Positions 1-8,388 of a stretch of 64,000 nt of DNA are shown here, piece by piece (the first letter of the stretch is position 1; each line of letters starts with the position of its first letter). The notes beneath the pieces were generated by a model. That model saw only the letters and a program-made list of their open reading frames with translations. It was not told the DNA's origin and did no database searches. A program made the translations under genes and the position numbers. The stretch comes from Actinomycetota bacterium. GTDB lineage: Bacteria; Actinomycetota; CADDZG01; JAHWKV01. Where the stretch lies: the NCBI GenBank assembly GCA_030447305.1, contig JAUJPC010000001.1, positions 184,782-248,781 on the forward strand, given 5' to 3'.

Positions 1-893
1 GAGTGGAGGCGTCCCGGCGTATCGGCGAAATCCTGGGAGAGGTTCGCGAGCTCTGCGCGGAGGGCGTGATCGAGGTCACGCTGCTTGGTCAGAACGTGAA
101 CTCCTATGGAAGGGACGTCTACGGCACTCCGCGGTTCGCCGATCTGCTGCTCGCTCTGGACGGGATCCCCGGCCTGAGGCGTGTTCGCTACACCTCGCCG
201 CATCCCAAGGACTTCCGGGAACCGGTCGCCCGCGCCATGGCCGAGTCCTCCGTGGTGTGCGAACACCTGCACCTGCCGCTGCAGTCCGGATCCAGCCGGG
301 TGTTGAAGCTGATGAAACGGTCCTACTCGCGAGACAGGTACCTGGACAAGGTGGCGATGGCGCGAGACGTCATTCCGGGCCTGGCGCTCTCGACAGACAT
401 CATCGTCGGCTTTCCCGGGGAGACCGAGGAAGACTTCGAGCAGACCCTCAGCCTCGTCGAGCAGGTGAGGTTCGACTCGGCTTTCACCTTCAAGTACTCG
501 CCGCGTCCCGGCACCGTGGCCGCAACGATGAAGGACCAGATTCCCGCCGACGTCGTCCAAAACCGGTTCGATCGCCTGGCGGCTGCGCAGCAAAGGATCT
601 CCCTGGAGCGGAACCAGGCGACGATTGGCGAGGTGGCTGAGGTCCTGGTGGAGGGCCCGTCGAAGAAGGACCCCGCGAAGCTGACCGGCCGGACCCGCAC
701 CAACAAGCTGGTTCACTTCAGGTCGGAGGGGGACGAGCCGTCCCGGGGCCCTGCGGAGGCCCTTCACAGGCTAAACGCTGCCATCGGATCGAGTTCTCAC
801 ACGAGAAGCTTCGCTCCTGAAGAGGCGGAGTTTCGGCTGGTTCAGATAACCGCCGCGGCCCCCAGCCACCTGGAGGGCCGGCTCGCCGGGTAA
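1..893 (+). CDS. miaB: MiaB, tRNA methylthiotransferase (3' part; start lies left of the window)
   Basis: C-terminal two thirds of MiaB, the radical-SAM enzyme that methylthiolates N6-isopentenyladenosine at tRNA position 37. Visible are the segment beginning EVTLLGQNVNSYG, the HLHLPLQSGS motif, and DIIVGFPGETEEDFE, all typical of methylthiotransferases. The C-terminal ~90 residues fit a TRAM RNA-binding domain. The family is about 440-500 residues, so the N-terminal UPF0004 domain and the CxxxCxxC cluster site lie upstream of base 1. The first in-frame GTG, at base 3, is internal and not the start. miaA follows 51 bases later and completes the same tRNA modification. Confidence 0.95.
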   Translation, partial: VEASRRIGEILGEVRELCAEGVIEVTLLGQNVNSYGRDVYGTPRFADLLLALDGIPGLRRVRYTSPHPKDFREPVARAMAESSVVCEHLHLPLQSGSSRVLKLMKRSYSRDRYLDKVAMARDVIPGLALSTDIIVGFPGETEEDFEQTLSLVEQVRFDSAFTFKYSPRPGTVAATMKDQIPADVVQNRFDRLAAAQQRISLERNQATIGEVAEVLVEGPSKKDPAKLTGRTRTNKLVHFRSEGDEPSRGPAEALHRLNAAIGSSSHTRSFAPEEAEFRLVQITAAAPSHLEGRLAG

Positions 894-944
894 CGTGCAT
901 CCAGCACAGTTGATTTCGATCTGCGGCCCGCGCCTCAGCCGGCT

Positions 945-1886
945 TTGACGGCTTCAAACGGCTCGCTCCGGCAAGTTCTAGCCATAGTAGGACCCACTGC
1001 CGTGGGCAAGAGCGCCCTGGCGATGAGGGTGGCCCCCGAGCTAGGGGCAGAGATCGTCTCGATCGACTCCGCCGCCGTCTACCGGGGTATGGACCTCGGG
1101 ACGGACAAGCCCACGGCGCAGGACCGGGAGTCGGTGCGGCACCATCTGCTCGACATTGCCGACCCGACCGAGGCCCCCACTGTGGCCCAGTTCCAGAAGG
1201 CCGGCAGGGCCTGCGTTGGGCAGATCCTGAAACTGGGCCGGACACCGTTGCTGGTCGGAGGTTCCGGACTCTACTTCCGCTCCATAGTCGACCCCTTGGA
1301 GTTTCCCGGCACCGATCCGGCTATTCGGGCCCGTTTGCATTCCGAAGCGGACGAGGTCGGTCCAAAGGAGATGTATCGCCGGCTGGAAAAGCTCGACCCA
1401 CAGGCCGCCCTCCGCATCGATCCGGCCAATGTCCGGCGGACCATCAGAGCTCTCGAGGCCGCCGAGGTCACCGGCCGCCTGTTCTCCTCGTACCGGGTGG
1501 CGTGGGAGCAGAGGGAGTCGATCTACGATCTGAAGGCTGCAGGCCTGCAACTGCCGGTGGCCGAGATGGACGAACGAATTAACGCACGGGTTGATCAGCT
1601 GATTGCCCGCGGTTGGGTTGAGGAGGTCGCCGGCCTGCGTGATGCCGGGGTTCGCTTCTCCTCCACCTCACTGCAGGCCCTCGGATATGCTCAGATACTC
1701 GACTACCTCGACGGCCGGCTCCCGCTGGAGGAGGCCAATGAGGAAACAAAGCGCCGAACCCGCAAGTTCGCGCGCAGGCAGCTTCGCTGGTTCCGAGCGG
1801 ATCCCCGTATTCGCTGGTTCACCGATCCCGATGCGGCAGCCGCATATCTGACGACCGACAGGGCAGGCAGAAAAAGTGACGATTGA
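945..1886 (+). CDS. miaA: MiaA, tRNA dimethylallyltransferase
   Basis: 313 residues, normal for the family. It transfers dimethylallyl from DMAPP to adenosine 37 of tRNAs reading UNN codons, making the substrate for MiaB just upstream. A P-loop GPTAVGKS sits near residues 16-23, followed by the family motif SIDSAAVYRGMDLGTDKP with the catalytic Asp. The C-terminal half has the usual GWVEEV/ALGY segments. The start is a TTG without a clear Shine-Dalgarno; no better start keeps the P-loop. The stop overlaps the first bases of dapF, so the two genes are probably translationally coupled. Confidence 0.95.
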   Translation: MTASNGSLRQVLAIVGPTAVGKSALAMRVAPELGAEIVSIDSAAVYRGMDLGTDKPTAQDRESVRHHLLDIADPTEAPTVAQFQKAGRACVGQILKLGRTPLLVGGSGLYFRSIVDPLEFPGTDPAIRARLHSEADEVGPKEMYRRLEKLDPQAALRIDPANVRRTIRALEAAEVTGRLFSSYRVAWEQRESIYDLKAAGLQLPVAEMDERINARVDQLIARGWVEEVAGLRDAGVRFSSTSLQALGYAQILDYLDGRLPLEEANEETKRRTRKFARRQLRWFRADPRIRWFTDPDAAAAYLTTDRAGRKSDD

Positions 1887-2628
1887 GTTCTCGAAGTACC
1901 ACGGCCTGGGCAACGACTTCATCCTGGTCTTCGACCAACCGATGGATGCCCGGACGGCGATCGCAATGTGCCATCGCAACCTGGGCGTCGGTGGCGACGG
2001 GGTGATCCGGATCGGCCGTTCGGAGGTGGCAGACTTCAGCTTTCTGCTGTACAACGCCGACGGCGGGATCGCCGAGGTCTCCGGGAACGGCCTTCGCTGT
2101 GTGGGCAAGTTCCTCTACGACAACGGCTATCACACCGGCACGAAGGTCACCGTGGAGGCCGGCGGCCAGGTCAAGGTCCTCGAGCTCACAGTCACCGGCG
2201 GGGTGATCACCTCGGTCCGGGCCGATATGGGGATCCCGGTGGAGCAGGACGACATCGAGCTGCACGGCCGGGTGTGGAAGCGGACGATCACCGGCAACCC
2301 GCACGCCACAACCTTCCTCGACAACATCGAAGCGGCACCGGTGACCGAGCTCGGCCCGCTGGTGGAGAACGATCCCGCCTTTCGCAACCGGACCAACGTA
2401 GAGTTCGCCCAGGTGGAGGGCGACGTCATCCACGCCCGCTTTTGGGAGAGGGGAGTGGGCGTCACCCAGTCCTCCGGTACCGGGTCCGGCGCCTGCCTGG
2501 TGGCCAGCGGCCTCAGCCGGGCGACCGTGCGCACGCCGGGCGGAGATCTGTTGGTTACCAGAGAGCCGGACGGCCGCCTGTTCGTAACCGGCCCGGCAGT
2601 TCACGTTTTCGATGGGAGGACCGCTTGA
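1876..2628 (+). CDS. dapF: Diaminopimelate epimerase family protein with Ser at both catalytic Cys positions
   Basis: 250 residues with the two-lobed DapF fold signature: LGNDFI near the N-terminus, NADG..AE.SGNG in lobe one, ERGVG...SSGTG in lobe two. DapF interconverts LL- and meso-diaminopimelate through a cysteine pair. Here Ser69 (AEVSGNG) and Ser200 (QSSGTGS) stand where classical enzymes have Cys (usually MCGNG and ACGTG). Surrounding substrate-binding motifs are intact, so this is a variant rather than debris. GTG start overlapping the end of miaA; the stop overlaps the aminotransferase gene that supplies LL-DAP. Whether the protein still epimerises DAP, or acts on another substrate, cannot be told from sequence. 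Confidence 0.88.
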   Translation: MTIEFSKYHGLGNDFILVFDQPMDARTAIAMCHRNLGVGGDGVIRIGRSEVADFSFLLYNADGGIAEVSGNGLRCVGKFLYDNGYHTGTKVTVEAGGQVKVLELTVTGGVITSVRADMGIPVEQDDIELHGRVWKRTITGNPHATTFLDNIEAAPVTELGPLVENDPAFRNRTNVEFAQVEGDVIHARFWERGVGVTQSSGTGSGACLVASGLSRATVRTPGGDLLVTREPDGRLFVTGPAVHVFDGRTA

Positions 2629-3791
2629 GGAGTGCCCGCAGGATCGCCGCATTGCCGCCGTACCTGTTCGCCGAGCTGGACCGAAAGGTCTCCGAGGCCA
2701 AGGCGACGGGGGTGGACGTTATCTCGTTTGGCATAGGTGACCCCGACCGGCCGACGCCGGCCCACATCGTGGAGGCGGGGCAGAAAGCCATGGCCGATCA
2801 GGCCACCCACCAGTACCCGTCCTACTACGGGATGCCGGAGTTCCGGGAGGCGGTTGCCGCCTACTACGACCGACGCTTCGGTGTGACTCTGGATCCGGCC
2901 ACCCAGGTCCTGCCGCTGATCGGCTCAAAGGAGGGGATCGCCCACCTAGCAACCGCCTTCGTCGACCCCGGCGACATGGTCTTGGTGCAGGATCCCGGCT
3001 ACCCGGTGTACCAAACGGCCACCATGCTGGCCGGCGGCGGAACCTTCTCCATCCCGCTCAACGAGGAGAACGACTTCGTCCCCCGGCTGGATCGGATCCC
3101 TCAGCTGTCGGTCCAGGCCTCGAAGGTCCTGTGGATCAACTTCCCCTCGAACCCGACCTCCGCCGTCTGTACCCCGGAGTTCATGGCTGGGGCGGTCAAG
3201 TTCTGCGCCGGCAACGACCTGCTCCTCGCGCACGACGCTGCCTACGTCGAGCTGACCTACGACGGCTACACCGCTCCGAGTGCGTTGCAGGCCCCCGGAG
3301 CGCTGGACACCGCGATCGAGTTCGGCTCCCTGTCGAAGACCTACAACATGACCGGCTGGCGTGTCGGATGGGTCGTGGGAGCGGCTCCGGCCGTCGAGGC
3401 CATCGGCCGGGTGAAGACCAACATCGACTCGGGCATCTTCAACGCTTTGCAGCGCGCCGGCATCACGGCTCTCGAAGGACCGCAGGACTGCATCCAGGAG
3501 AACATCGCCGTCTACAAGCGACGCCGGGACGTGGTGGTCGACGCCCTGAACGCCTCCGGCATCCCGGTCGGGGCGCCCAAGGGGGCCATCTATGTTTGGG
3601 TCCCGGTGCCGGAGGGGCAGACATCAGTGGGCTTCTGCCAGTTCCTCCTGGACGAGGTGGGCGTGGTGGTAGCTCCCGGCTCGGGATACGGGCATCACGG
3701 CGAGGGATTCGTCAGATTCTCCCTAACTCTGAGGGACGATCGATTGGACGAAGGTATGGAGCGAGTTCTCAAAGCTATGAAGACAAGCTAG
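2625..3791 (+). CDS. dapL: LL-diaminopimelate aminotransferase-like class I aminotransferase
   Basis: 388 residues, fold-type I PLP aminotransferase. The PLP lysine is Lys238 in SLSKTYNMTGWRVGW; GIGDPD, Y..Y.G and the NFPSNPT motif are present. Sequence pattern and position directly after dapF favour DapL, which converts tetrahydrodipicolinate to LL-DAP in one step and bypasses the succinylase/acetylase branches. The TTG start overlaps the dapF stop (TTGA) and is preceded by GGGAGGA at 2614-2620. A related AlaC-like paralogue lies at 33.6 kb, so alanine or another transamination is an alternative activity. Confidence 0.85.
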   Translation: MRSARRIAALPPYLFAELDRKVSEAKATGVDVISFGIGDPDRPTPAHIVEAGQKAMADQATHQYPSYYGMPEFREAVAAYYDRRFGVTLDPATQVLPLIGSKEGIAHLATAFVDPGDMVLVQDPGYPVYQTATMLAGGGTFSIPLNEENDFVPRLDRIPQLSVQASKVLWINFPSNPTSAVCTPEFMAGAVKFCAGNDLLLAHDAAYVELTYDGYTAPSALQAPGALDTAIEFGSLSKTYNMTGWRVGWVVGAAPAVEAIGRVKTNIDSGIFNALQRAGITALEGPQDCIQENIAVYKRRRDVVVDALNASGIPVGAPKGAIYVWVPVPEGQTSVGFCQFLLDEVGVVVAPGSGYGHHGEGFVRFSLTLRDDRLDEGMERVLKAMKTS

Positions 3792-3802
3792 TGGAGCACT
3801 AA

Positions 3803-5236
3803 ATGGTCACCGCCGCCGATATCACCGAGCGCGTGGTCCTGGTTGGCGTCGTCCGGTCGCAGGCCGACGTCGACGAGGGCATGGAGTCCCTGGACGAGCT
3901 CGCCCAGCTGGCCACAACCGCAGGTGCCGAGACCGTGGACCGGGTGATCCAGGCCCGTCCGGCCCCCGACCCGGCGACCTACGTCGGAAAGGGCAAGGCG
4001 CGGGAGATAGTGGAGAAAGCCCGTCAGCTCAGAGCCACCGCGATCGTATTCGACGACGAGCTGGCGCCGGCCCAGGGTCGCAACCTCGAGGACGTGGCGG
4101 GGGTCAACCCCCTGGCGCCGGATGCGCTCAAGATCATCGACCGTACGGGTTTGATCCTCGACGTCTTCGCTCAGCACGCTCACTCCGCCGAAGGCAAGCT
4201 TCAGGTGGAGCTGGCGCAGATCAACTACATGGTCCCCCGCCTGCGGGGCTGGGGCGAGGTCATGAGCCGGATCGGAGGGTCTCGCGGCGGAGGAGGAGCC
4301 GCCGGACCGAGCCTGGGCACCAGGGGACCGGGCGAGACCAAGCTGGAGATCGACCGACGGCGCATCGCCAGGCGGCTCCGCAAGCTCAAGGATGAGCTAA
4401 AGCAGGTCGAGCGCACCCGCACCGTCAAGAACCGGCAGCGCCAGCGGGTGGGCGCTCCCCAGATCAGCCTCGTGGGATACACGAACGCAGGCAAATCCAC
4501 GCTTCTCAACGCTTTCACCGGAGCCGGCGTCCTGGTGGAGGACAAGCTGTTCTCGACCCTCGATCCGGTTTCCCGCAAGCTCGAGCTGCCCGACGGCCGT
4601 GCCGCCGTGCTGACCGACACGGTCGGGTTCGTCCGCAAGCTTCCTCACCAGCTGGTGGAGGCCTTCAAGTCCACCCTGGAGCAGACCGTGCACGCCGACC
4701 TCCTGCTTCATGTCGTCGATGCCTCCCAGCCTGACCCGCGGGACCACATTCAGGCGGTCGACCAGGTCCTCATGCAGATCGGGGCAGGAGATGTGCCCAG
4801 GATTTTGGCGATGAACCAAGTCGACCGGCTGGATCCCGAGACCAGGCGGCGGCTGGAAGGCCAGTTCCCCGATGCCCGGTTCATCTCGGCCACCAAGGGG
4901 GAGGGGCTGGATGAGCTCCTCGAAGCGGTGGCCGGGCGGCTGGCGGCATCGCAGACCATCGCGGAGTACGTGGTCCCGTTCGACCGGGGCGATGTTCACA
5001 GCCAGTTGCATGAGCTCGGCGAGGTTCAGGAGGAAGTGGCGGGGGAGGGCGGCTGGCGGCTGATGGTCAAGGGGCCGAGGTCGGTCCTGGGCAGGTTCGG
5101 TGAGTTCGTTGCCCCATTCAATCCGCCCGGAGGACGCCTGGACGGCACAGCGGAGCCGGGAGCCGGCGACGATGCCGAGCGACCAGAAGAAGCTGGGCAA
5201 CCGCAAGAAGATCAGCCGGCAGACGGGGCCGGCTGA
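3803..5236 (+). CDS. hflX: HflX, ribosome-associated GTPase
   Basis: 477 residues. The N-terminal HflX domain carries YVGKGKAREI and DDELAPAQGRNLED; a Gly-rich linker (GGSRGGGGAAGPSLGTRGPGE) and coiled-coil follow. The G domain has G1 GYTNAGKST, G3 DTVGF and G4 NQVD, a slight change from NKxD. HflX splits stalled 70S ribosomes under stress. The gene begins 11 bases after the aminotransferase stop. A strong inverted repeat (5210-5238) spans its stop codon. The C-terminal tail is hydrophilic and of low complexity. Confidence 0.95.
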   Translation: MVTAADITERVVLVGVVRSQADVDEGMESLDELAQLATTAGAETVDRVIQARPAPDPATYVGKGKAREIVEKARQLRATAIVFDDELAPAQGRNLEDVAGVNPLAPDALKIIDRTGLILDVFAQHAHSAEGKLQVELAQINYMVPRLRGWGEVMSRIGGSRGGGGAAGPSLGTRGPGETKLEIDRRRIARRLRKLKDELKQVERTRTVKNRQRQRVGAPQISLVGYTNAGKSTLLNAFTGAGVLVEDKLFSTLDPVSRKLELPDGRAAVLTDTVGFVRKLPHQLVEAFKSTLEQTVHADLLLHVVDASQPDPRDHIQAVDQVLMQIGAGDVPRILAMNQVDRLDPETRRRLEGQFPDARFISATKGEGLDELLEAVAGRLAASQTIAEYVVPFDRGDVHSQLHELGEVQEEVAGEGGWRLMVKGPRSVLGRFGEFVAPFNPPGGRLDGTAEPGAGDDAERPEEAGQPQEDQPADGAG

Positions 5237-5238
5237 TC
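5210..5238 (+). terminator. Stem-loop over the hflX stop codon
   Basis: Perfect 11-bp arms (5210-5220 and 5228-5238) around a 7-base loop AGACGGG. The right arm contains the hflX TGA. No T-tract follows, so it is either a Rho-type or attenuating hairpin or an RNA-stability element separating hflX from the baeRF gene. Confidence 0.5.
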
Positions 5239-5306
5239 CAGCGAGACCAGGGAAGATCAATCGGGCGCCGAGAAGCGGCCGTCATGACTCAAGTAAAGAG
5301 GTTTCG

Positions 5307-6455
5307 ATGCCCACACCAACACCCAAGGTTCAGAAGGTTCGGGCTGGCTTGGTTCGCAGGCTGTCGCAATTCGATGGTAACGGCAAGGTACTCAGCGTAT
5401 ATGTCGATCTTGACCCCACCGTGTTCCCGACGGCCCCCGCAAGAGAGGTGCAAATCAACTCCCTTGCAGACGAAGCGGAAAGGCTCATAGAAGAGCTGGA
5501 CCAGGAAGTCAAGCTGCCGTTGAGGCAGGACGTGCAGCTGGTGAGGGAGTTCCTCCTGGGGGACGAGAAGTGGTCCTCGGAGGCGCGCTCCGTTGCCATC
5601 TTTGCCTCATCGGAGAACGGGCTTTTTGATGTCGTCAAAGTCGGGGAGCCGCTTCCGCGGGGCGTCTTCGTGGATGAGCGGCCGTATGTACTGCCCCTGG
5701 TGGAGATGGTCGCGCAGGACAAATGGTGCGTGGCTCTAATCGACCGGCGTATGGCACGAATATTCCTGGGCTCGCCGGTTCTGCTCAAGGAGTACGACGA
5801 GATAGAGGACGACGTCCACGGCCAGCATCAGCAGGGGGGTTGGTCGCAGGCCCGCTACGCCAGGGCGGTAGAGGAGGACGTGGAGGACCATCTCCGCAAC
5901 GTCGCCGACCGGCTTCTGCGCCTGCATCAGAGTCAGAACTTCGACCACATCGTCATCGGCGCCAACGACGAGCTGTGGCCCCGCATCTCCAACCGGCTGC
6001 ACTCCTACGTGGCGGAGAAGGTCGCCGCCCAGATCGACGTTGACGAGCAGAGGGCCGACGTCGATGAGCTGCGGGAAAAGCTCATGAGCATCCAGGCACA
6101 GCAGGAGCAGGAACGGGAGCAGTCGCTGTTGGAAGACCTGCGCCGACGGCTTGCCACGGACACCAGAGCTGCGGCGGGCCTGCCGGCGATTCTCAGCGGC
6201 CTGAACGAAGCCAGGTCGGACACGGTGCTGGTCACCGAGGGATTCGACGCTCCCGGGACCGTGTGCCCCATGTGCGGTTACCTGAGCGAGTCGGCCCAGG
6301 AGTGTCCGGTGGACGGCGCGCGAATGGAGAACGCAGACAGCATTCTCGAGCCGGCCATCGAGAAGGCGGACGAGACGTCGGCCGACTGGGTTATCGTGAG
6401 GGACGCTGATGCCCTGGCCGGCCACGGATCGATTGCTGCCCTGCTGAGGTTTTGA
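5307..6455 (+). CDS. baeRF-type (bacterial archaeo-eukaryotic release factor-like) protein
   Basis: 382 residues. The opening VLSVYVDLDP strand and the later QQGGWSQARYARAVEE motif are typical of the bacterial eRF1/Vms1-related (baeRF) family, proposed to act in ribosome-associated peptide release or rescue. The segment CVALIDRRMARIFL is the usual core strand. Residues near 250-280 are a Gln/Glu-rich helix; near the C-terminus CPMCG...CPVDG gives a four-Cys zinc-ribbon-like knuckle. Start ATG chosen because AAAGAGG lies 6 bases upstream; an in-frame extension into hflX has no support. The neighbouring ribosome GTPase HflX makes a translation-quality role attractive, but the role is inferred. 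Confidence 0.75.
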   Translation: MPTPTPKVQKVRAGLVRRLSQFDGNGKVLSVYVDLDPTVFPTAPAREVQINSLADEAERLIEELDQEVKLPLRQDVQLVREFLLGDEKWSSEARSVAIFASSENGLFDVVKVGEPLPRGVFVDERPYVLPLVEMVAQDKWCVALIDRRMARIFLGSPVLLKEYDEIEDDVHGQHQQGGWSQARYARAVEEDVEDHLRNVADRLLRLHQSQNFDHIVIGANDELWPRISNRLHSYVAEKVAAQIDVDEQRADVDELREKLMSIQAQQEQEREQSLLEDLRRRLATDTRAAAGLPAILSGLNEARSDTVLVTEGFDAPGTVCPMCGYLSESAQECPVDGARMENADSILEPAIEKADETSADWVIVRDADALAGHGSIAALLRF

Positions 6456-6464
6456 CCGAAGCGG

Positions 6465-7391
6465 CTAATCGTCCCGGTTCACCGGGATCCATCGATCGAG
6501 GAACCAGATACCTTCGCTGAGATGGGCGCCGGGTGGCACCTGCGAGCCCGGCCAGGCGATGCAGTTTTCGAGCACCGCACCCTCCCCGACGGCGGCGCCG
6601 GCCAGCACGATTGCCCCGCGCCCCAGCGATGCCCGGTCCGCTGTGGCCCCCGGCCCCAGATACCAGCCCTCCCGAGAGACCATGCCGGGAGGGGACACCG
6701 GGAGCTCGATGGAATTGAGCGCGGTCAGGCTCGAGTCAAGGTAGCGGCCGGGGGTCCCCGCATCGCAGACGTAGCCTCGGTGCTCGAACATGGCGACCTG
6801 TTCTTCTTCGATGGCCCGGCGGAGGAGCCCCTCGACCAGTCCCAGAGGCTGGGACCGAGGTATCGCTTCAAGCAGATCACGGTTGAAGCAAGCGGTCCCC
6901 AAGAACAGGAACCCCCCACGGTCCTCTATCCGCCGGTCGACCAGGCGGACCTTCCCATCTGCGACTGCGAGGTCGGCCCTATTTCCCACCGCTTGAACCG
7001 CCAGACTGCAGCGCTTGCCGGCACCGGCGTGGTGTCGAAGAAGGCCGCGCAGGTCCAGATCGCTCATCAGGTCGCAGTTGTAGGTCATGACCGGGTCGGA
7101 GAGCCGGGGCAGCAGGCACCTGAGAGTGGCCGCCTGGCCGATCGGCCCCTCCCCCTCGTCGAAAATCTCCACTTCAGGGTGCCGCCCCCGCAGGTGGTCC
7201 GGCAGGACGGGGGCCGGGCCGCTCACGTTCACGAACCGTGCCCCCCACTGCACCGAAGCCCCGCGGCCCAGGGCGAGGTCGATCATCGGAACGTCGAGAA
7301 TGGGAACCATGGCCTTCGGCGTCAGGTAGGTCAGCGGCCTGAGCCGGGTGCCTCGTCCTGCGGCAAAAATGACCAGGGACGGGCGGCTCAA
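6465..7391 (-). CDS. Nucleotide-sugar pyrophosphorylase (NTP transferase family)
   Basis: 308 residues. The N-terminal Rossmann-like NTP transferase domain has the activation motif AAGRGTRLRPLT and Lys in TPKAMVPI, as in mannose-1-phosphate guanylyltransferase and glucose-1-phosphate thymidylyltransferase. The last ~70 residues show hexapeptide-like turns (GATADRASLGRGAIVLAGAAVGEGAVL) of a left-handed beta-helix. The sugar cannot be fixed from sequence. The start is a TTG overlapping the upstream phosphoesterase stop (TTGA). Last gene of a four-gene leftward operon. Confidence 0.8.
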   Translation of the reverse strand: MSRPSLVIFAAGRGTRLRPLTYLTPKAMVPILDVPMIDLALGRGASVQWGARFVNVSGPAPVLPDHLRGRHPEVEIFDEGEGPIGQAATLRCLLPRLSDPVMTYNCDLMSDLDLRGLLRHHAGAGKRCSLAVQAVGNRADLAVADGKVRLVDRRIEDRGGFLFLGTACFNRDLLEAIPRSQPLGLVEGLLRRAIEEEQVAMFEHRGYVCDAGTPGRYLDSSLTALNSIELPVSPPGMVSREGWYLGPGATADRASLGRGAIVLAGAAVGEGAVLENCIAWPGSQVPPGAHLSEGIWFLDRWIPVNRDD

Positions 7392-8146
7392 CCCACCCGG
7401 GAGCTGCTGGCAGCGGTCTCCGAATTCGCGTCCGAGGATCCCAGGCAAAAGACGGTGTAGGGCCGCTGCAACATGGGTTGGGCCACGTTGCGGACCTCGA
7501 TGCCCTTGGCGGTAACACCCTTCCGGCTGCCGCCGTGAGCATGTCCGTGGATGGCAAGATCGGCCCCGGCGGAATCGATTGCCTCGGCCAGGAGATAGCT
7601 CCCGAGAAATGGGTAGATCTCGAGTCGTTCACCCAACAGGGTGTCCTGCACCGGTGAGTAGTGGAGCAGCGCCACCCGGTAGTCGGTCTCCAGAGCCGAC
7701 AGCCGCTCGCAGAGCGTTTTCGAGATGGCCTTGGTGTGCCGAATGAAGGCCTTCATCTCCGGCTCGCCGAAATCGCTCCCGCAGGCGCCGGTGAAGCCGC
7801 CTCCGAAGCCCTTGCTCCCTGCAACGCCGAGGGTGCAACCGCCGACGTTGAGGACGGTCGACTCCCCTTCCAGGACGGTTACGCCGGCGGCCTCCAGGCC
7901 GCTTCGAATCTCGTTCTGCTGCTCGCAGTGATAGTCGTGGTTGCCGAGAACGGCGACAACCGGGACGGGCGAGTCCTTCAGCTCGTCCGCCAGAACCTTC
8001 CCCTCCTCGGCCAACCCATGCCTCGTCAGGTCCCCTGCTATCAGAAGTACGTCAGCCTTTTTCCAAATCGCGTTCAGATGAGGGGTCAGGGATCCCGCGC
8101 TGTCGTCCCCGAAGTGGACGTCGCCTACGGCAGCTATCCGAATCAC
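7388..8146 (-). CDS. Calcineurin-like metallophosphoesterase
   Basis: 252 residues with the dimetal phosphoesterase motifs in order: GDVHFG, GDLTRHG, GNHDYH, and the C-terminal GHAHGG. The substrate is unknown; small members of this family hydrolyse phosphomonoesters, cyclic nucleotides or sugar-nucleotide pyrophosphates. It overlaps the BON-domain gene upstream (ATGA) and the pyrophosphorylase downstream (TTGA), so one transcript is likely. The pairing with a sugar-nucleotide enzyme hints at envelope or polysaccharide metabolism, which is inference. Confidence 0.85.
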   Translation of the reverse strand: MIRIAAVGDVHFGDDSAGSLTPHLNAIWKKADVLLIAGDLTRHGLAEEGKVLADELKDSPVPVVAVLGNHDYHCEQQNEIRSGLEAAGVTVLEGESTVLNVGGCTLGVAGSKGFGGGFTGACGSDFGEPEMKAFIRHTKAISKTLCERLSALETDYRVALLHYSPVQDTLLGERLEIYPFLGSYLLAEAIDSAGADLAIHGHAHGGSRKGVTAKGIEVRNVAQPMLQRPYTVFCLGSSDANSETAASSSRVG

Positions 8147-8388
8147 CCTATGTTCTCCCAGTTCGGTTCTGCCAGCACCGTCACTGTTACGTCGTTGACT
8201 ACCGTGCAGTGGGGGAGGACCTTGCGAGCAACTTCCCGCACCGCCTCTTTTCTCTCGGCGCTCGACACCCTGCCGGAAAGAAACGCCTTACCGCCCGAGA
8301 TGCTCACCTCGATGCCCAGCTCGCTGACGCGCTCGTCGCGGGCAAGCTCGTCCCTCAGGCGCTCTGCGTCATAGTCCGAGCAACTCAC
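8143..8388 (-). CDS. Small BON-domain protein
   Basis: 81 residues. Strand-turn pattern ISGGKAFLSGRVSSAERKEAVREVA followed by V.DVTV matches a single BON domain, a lipid- or ligand-binding module. No signal peptide is visible, unlike OsmY. The GTG start overlaps the TGA of the nucleotidyltransferase gene (GTGA), with CTGGGGA as possible ribosome site; the ATGA at its end overlaps the phosphoesterase start. The reading frame is open much further upstream, but that part only shadows the neighbouring gene. Confidence 0.7.
   Translation of the reverse strand: MSCSDYDAERLRDELARDERVSELGIEVSISGGKAFLSGRVSSAERKEAVREVARKVLPHCTVVNDVTVTVLAEPNWENIG

Noticed and set aside
1968..2624. In-frame upstream extension of the aminotransferase through dapF
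   Set aside because: The translation is Arg/Pro-rich shadow of dapF; GGGAGGA and TTG at 2625 give a proper start.
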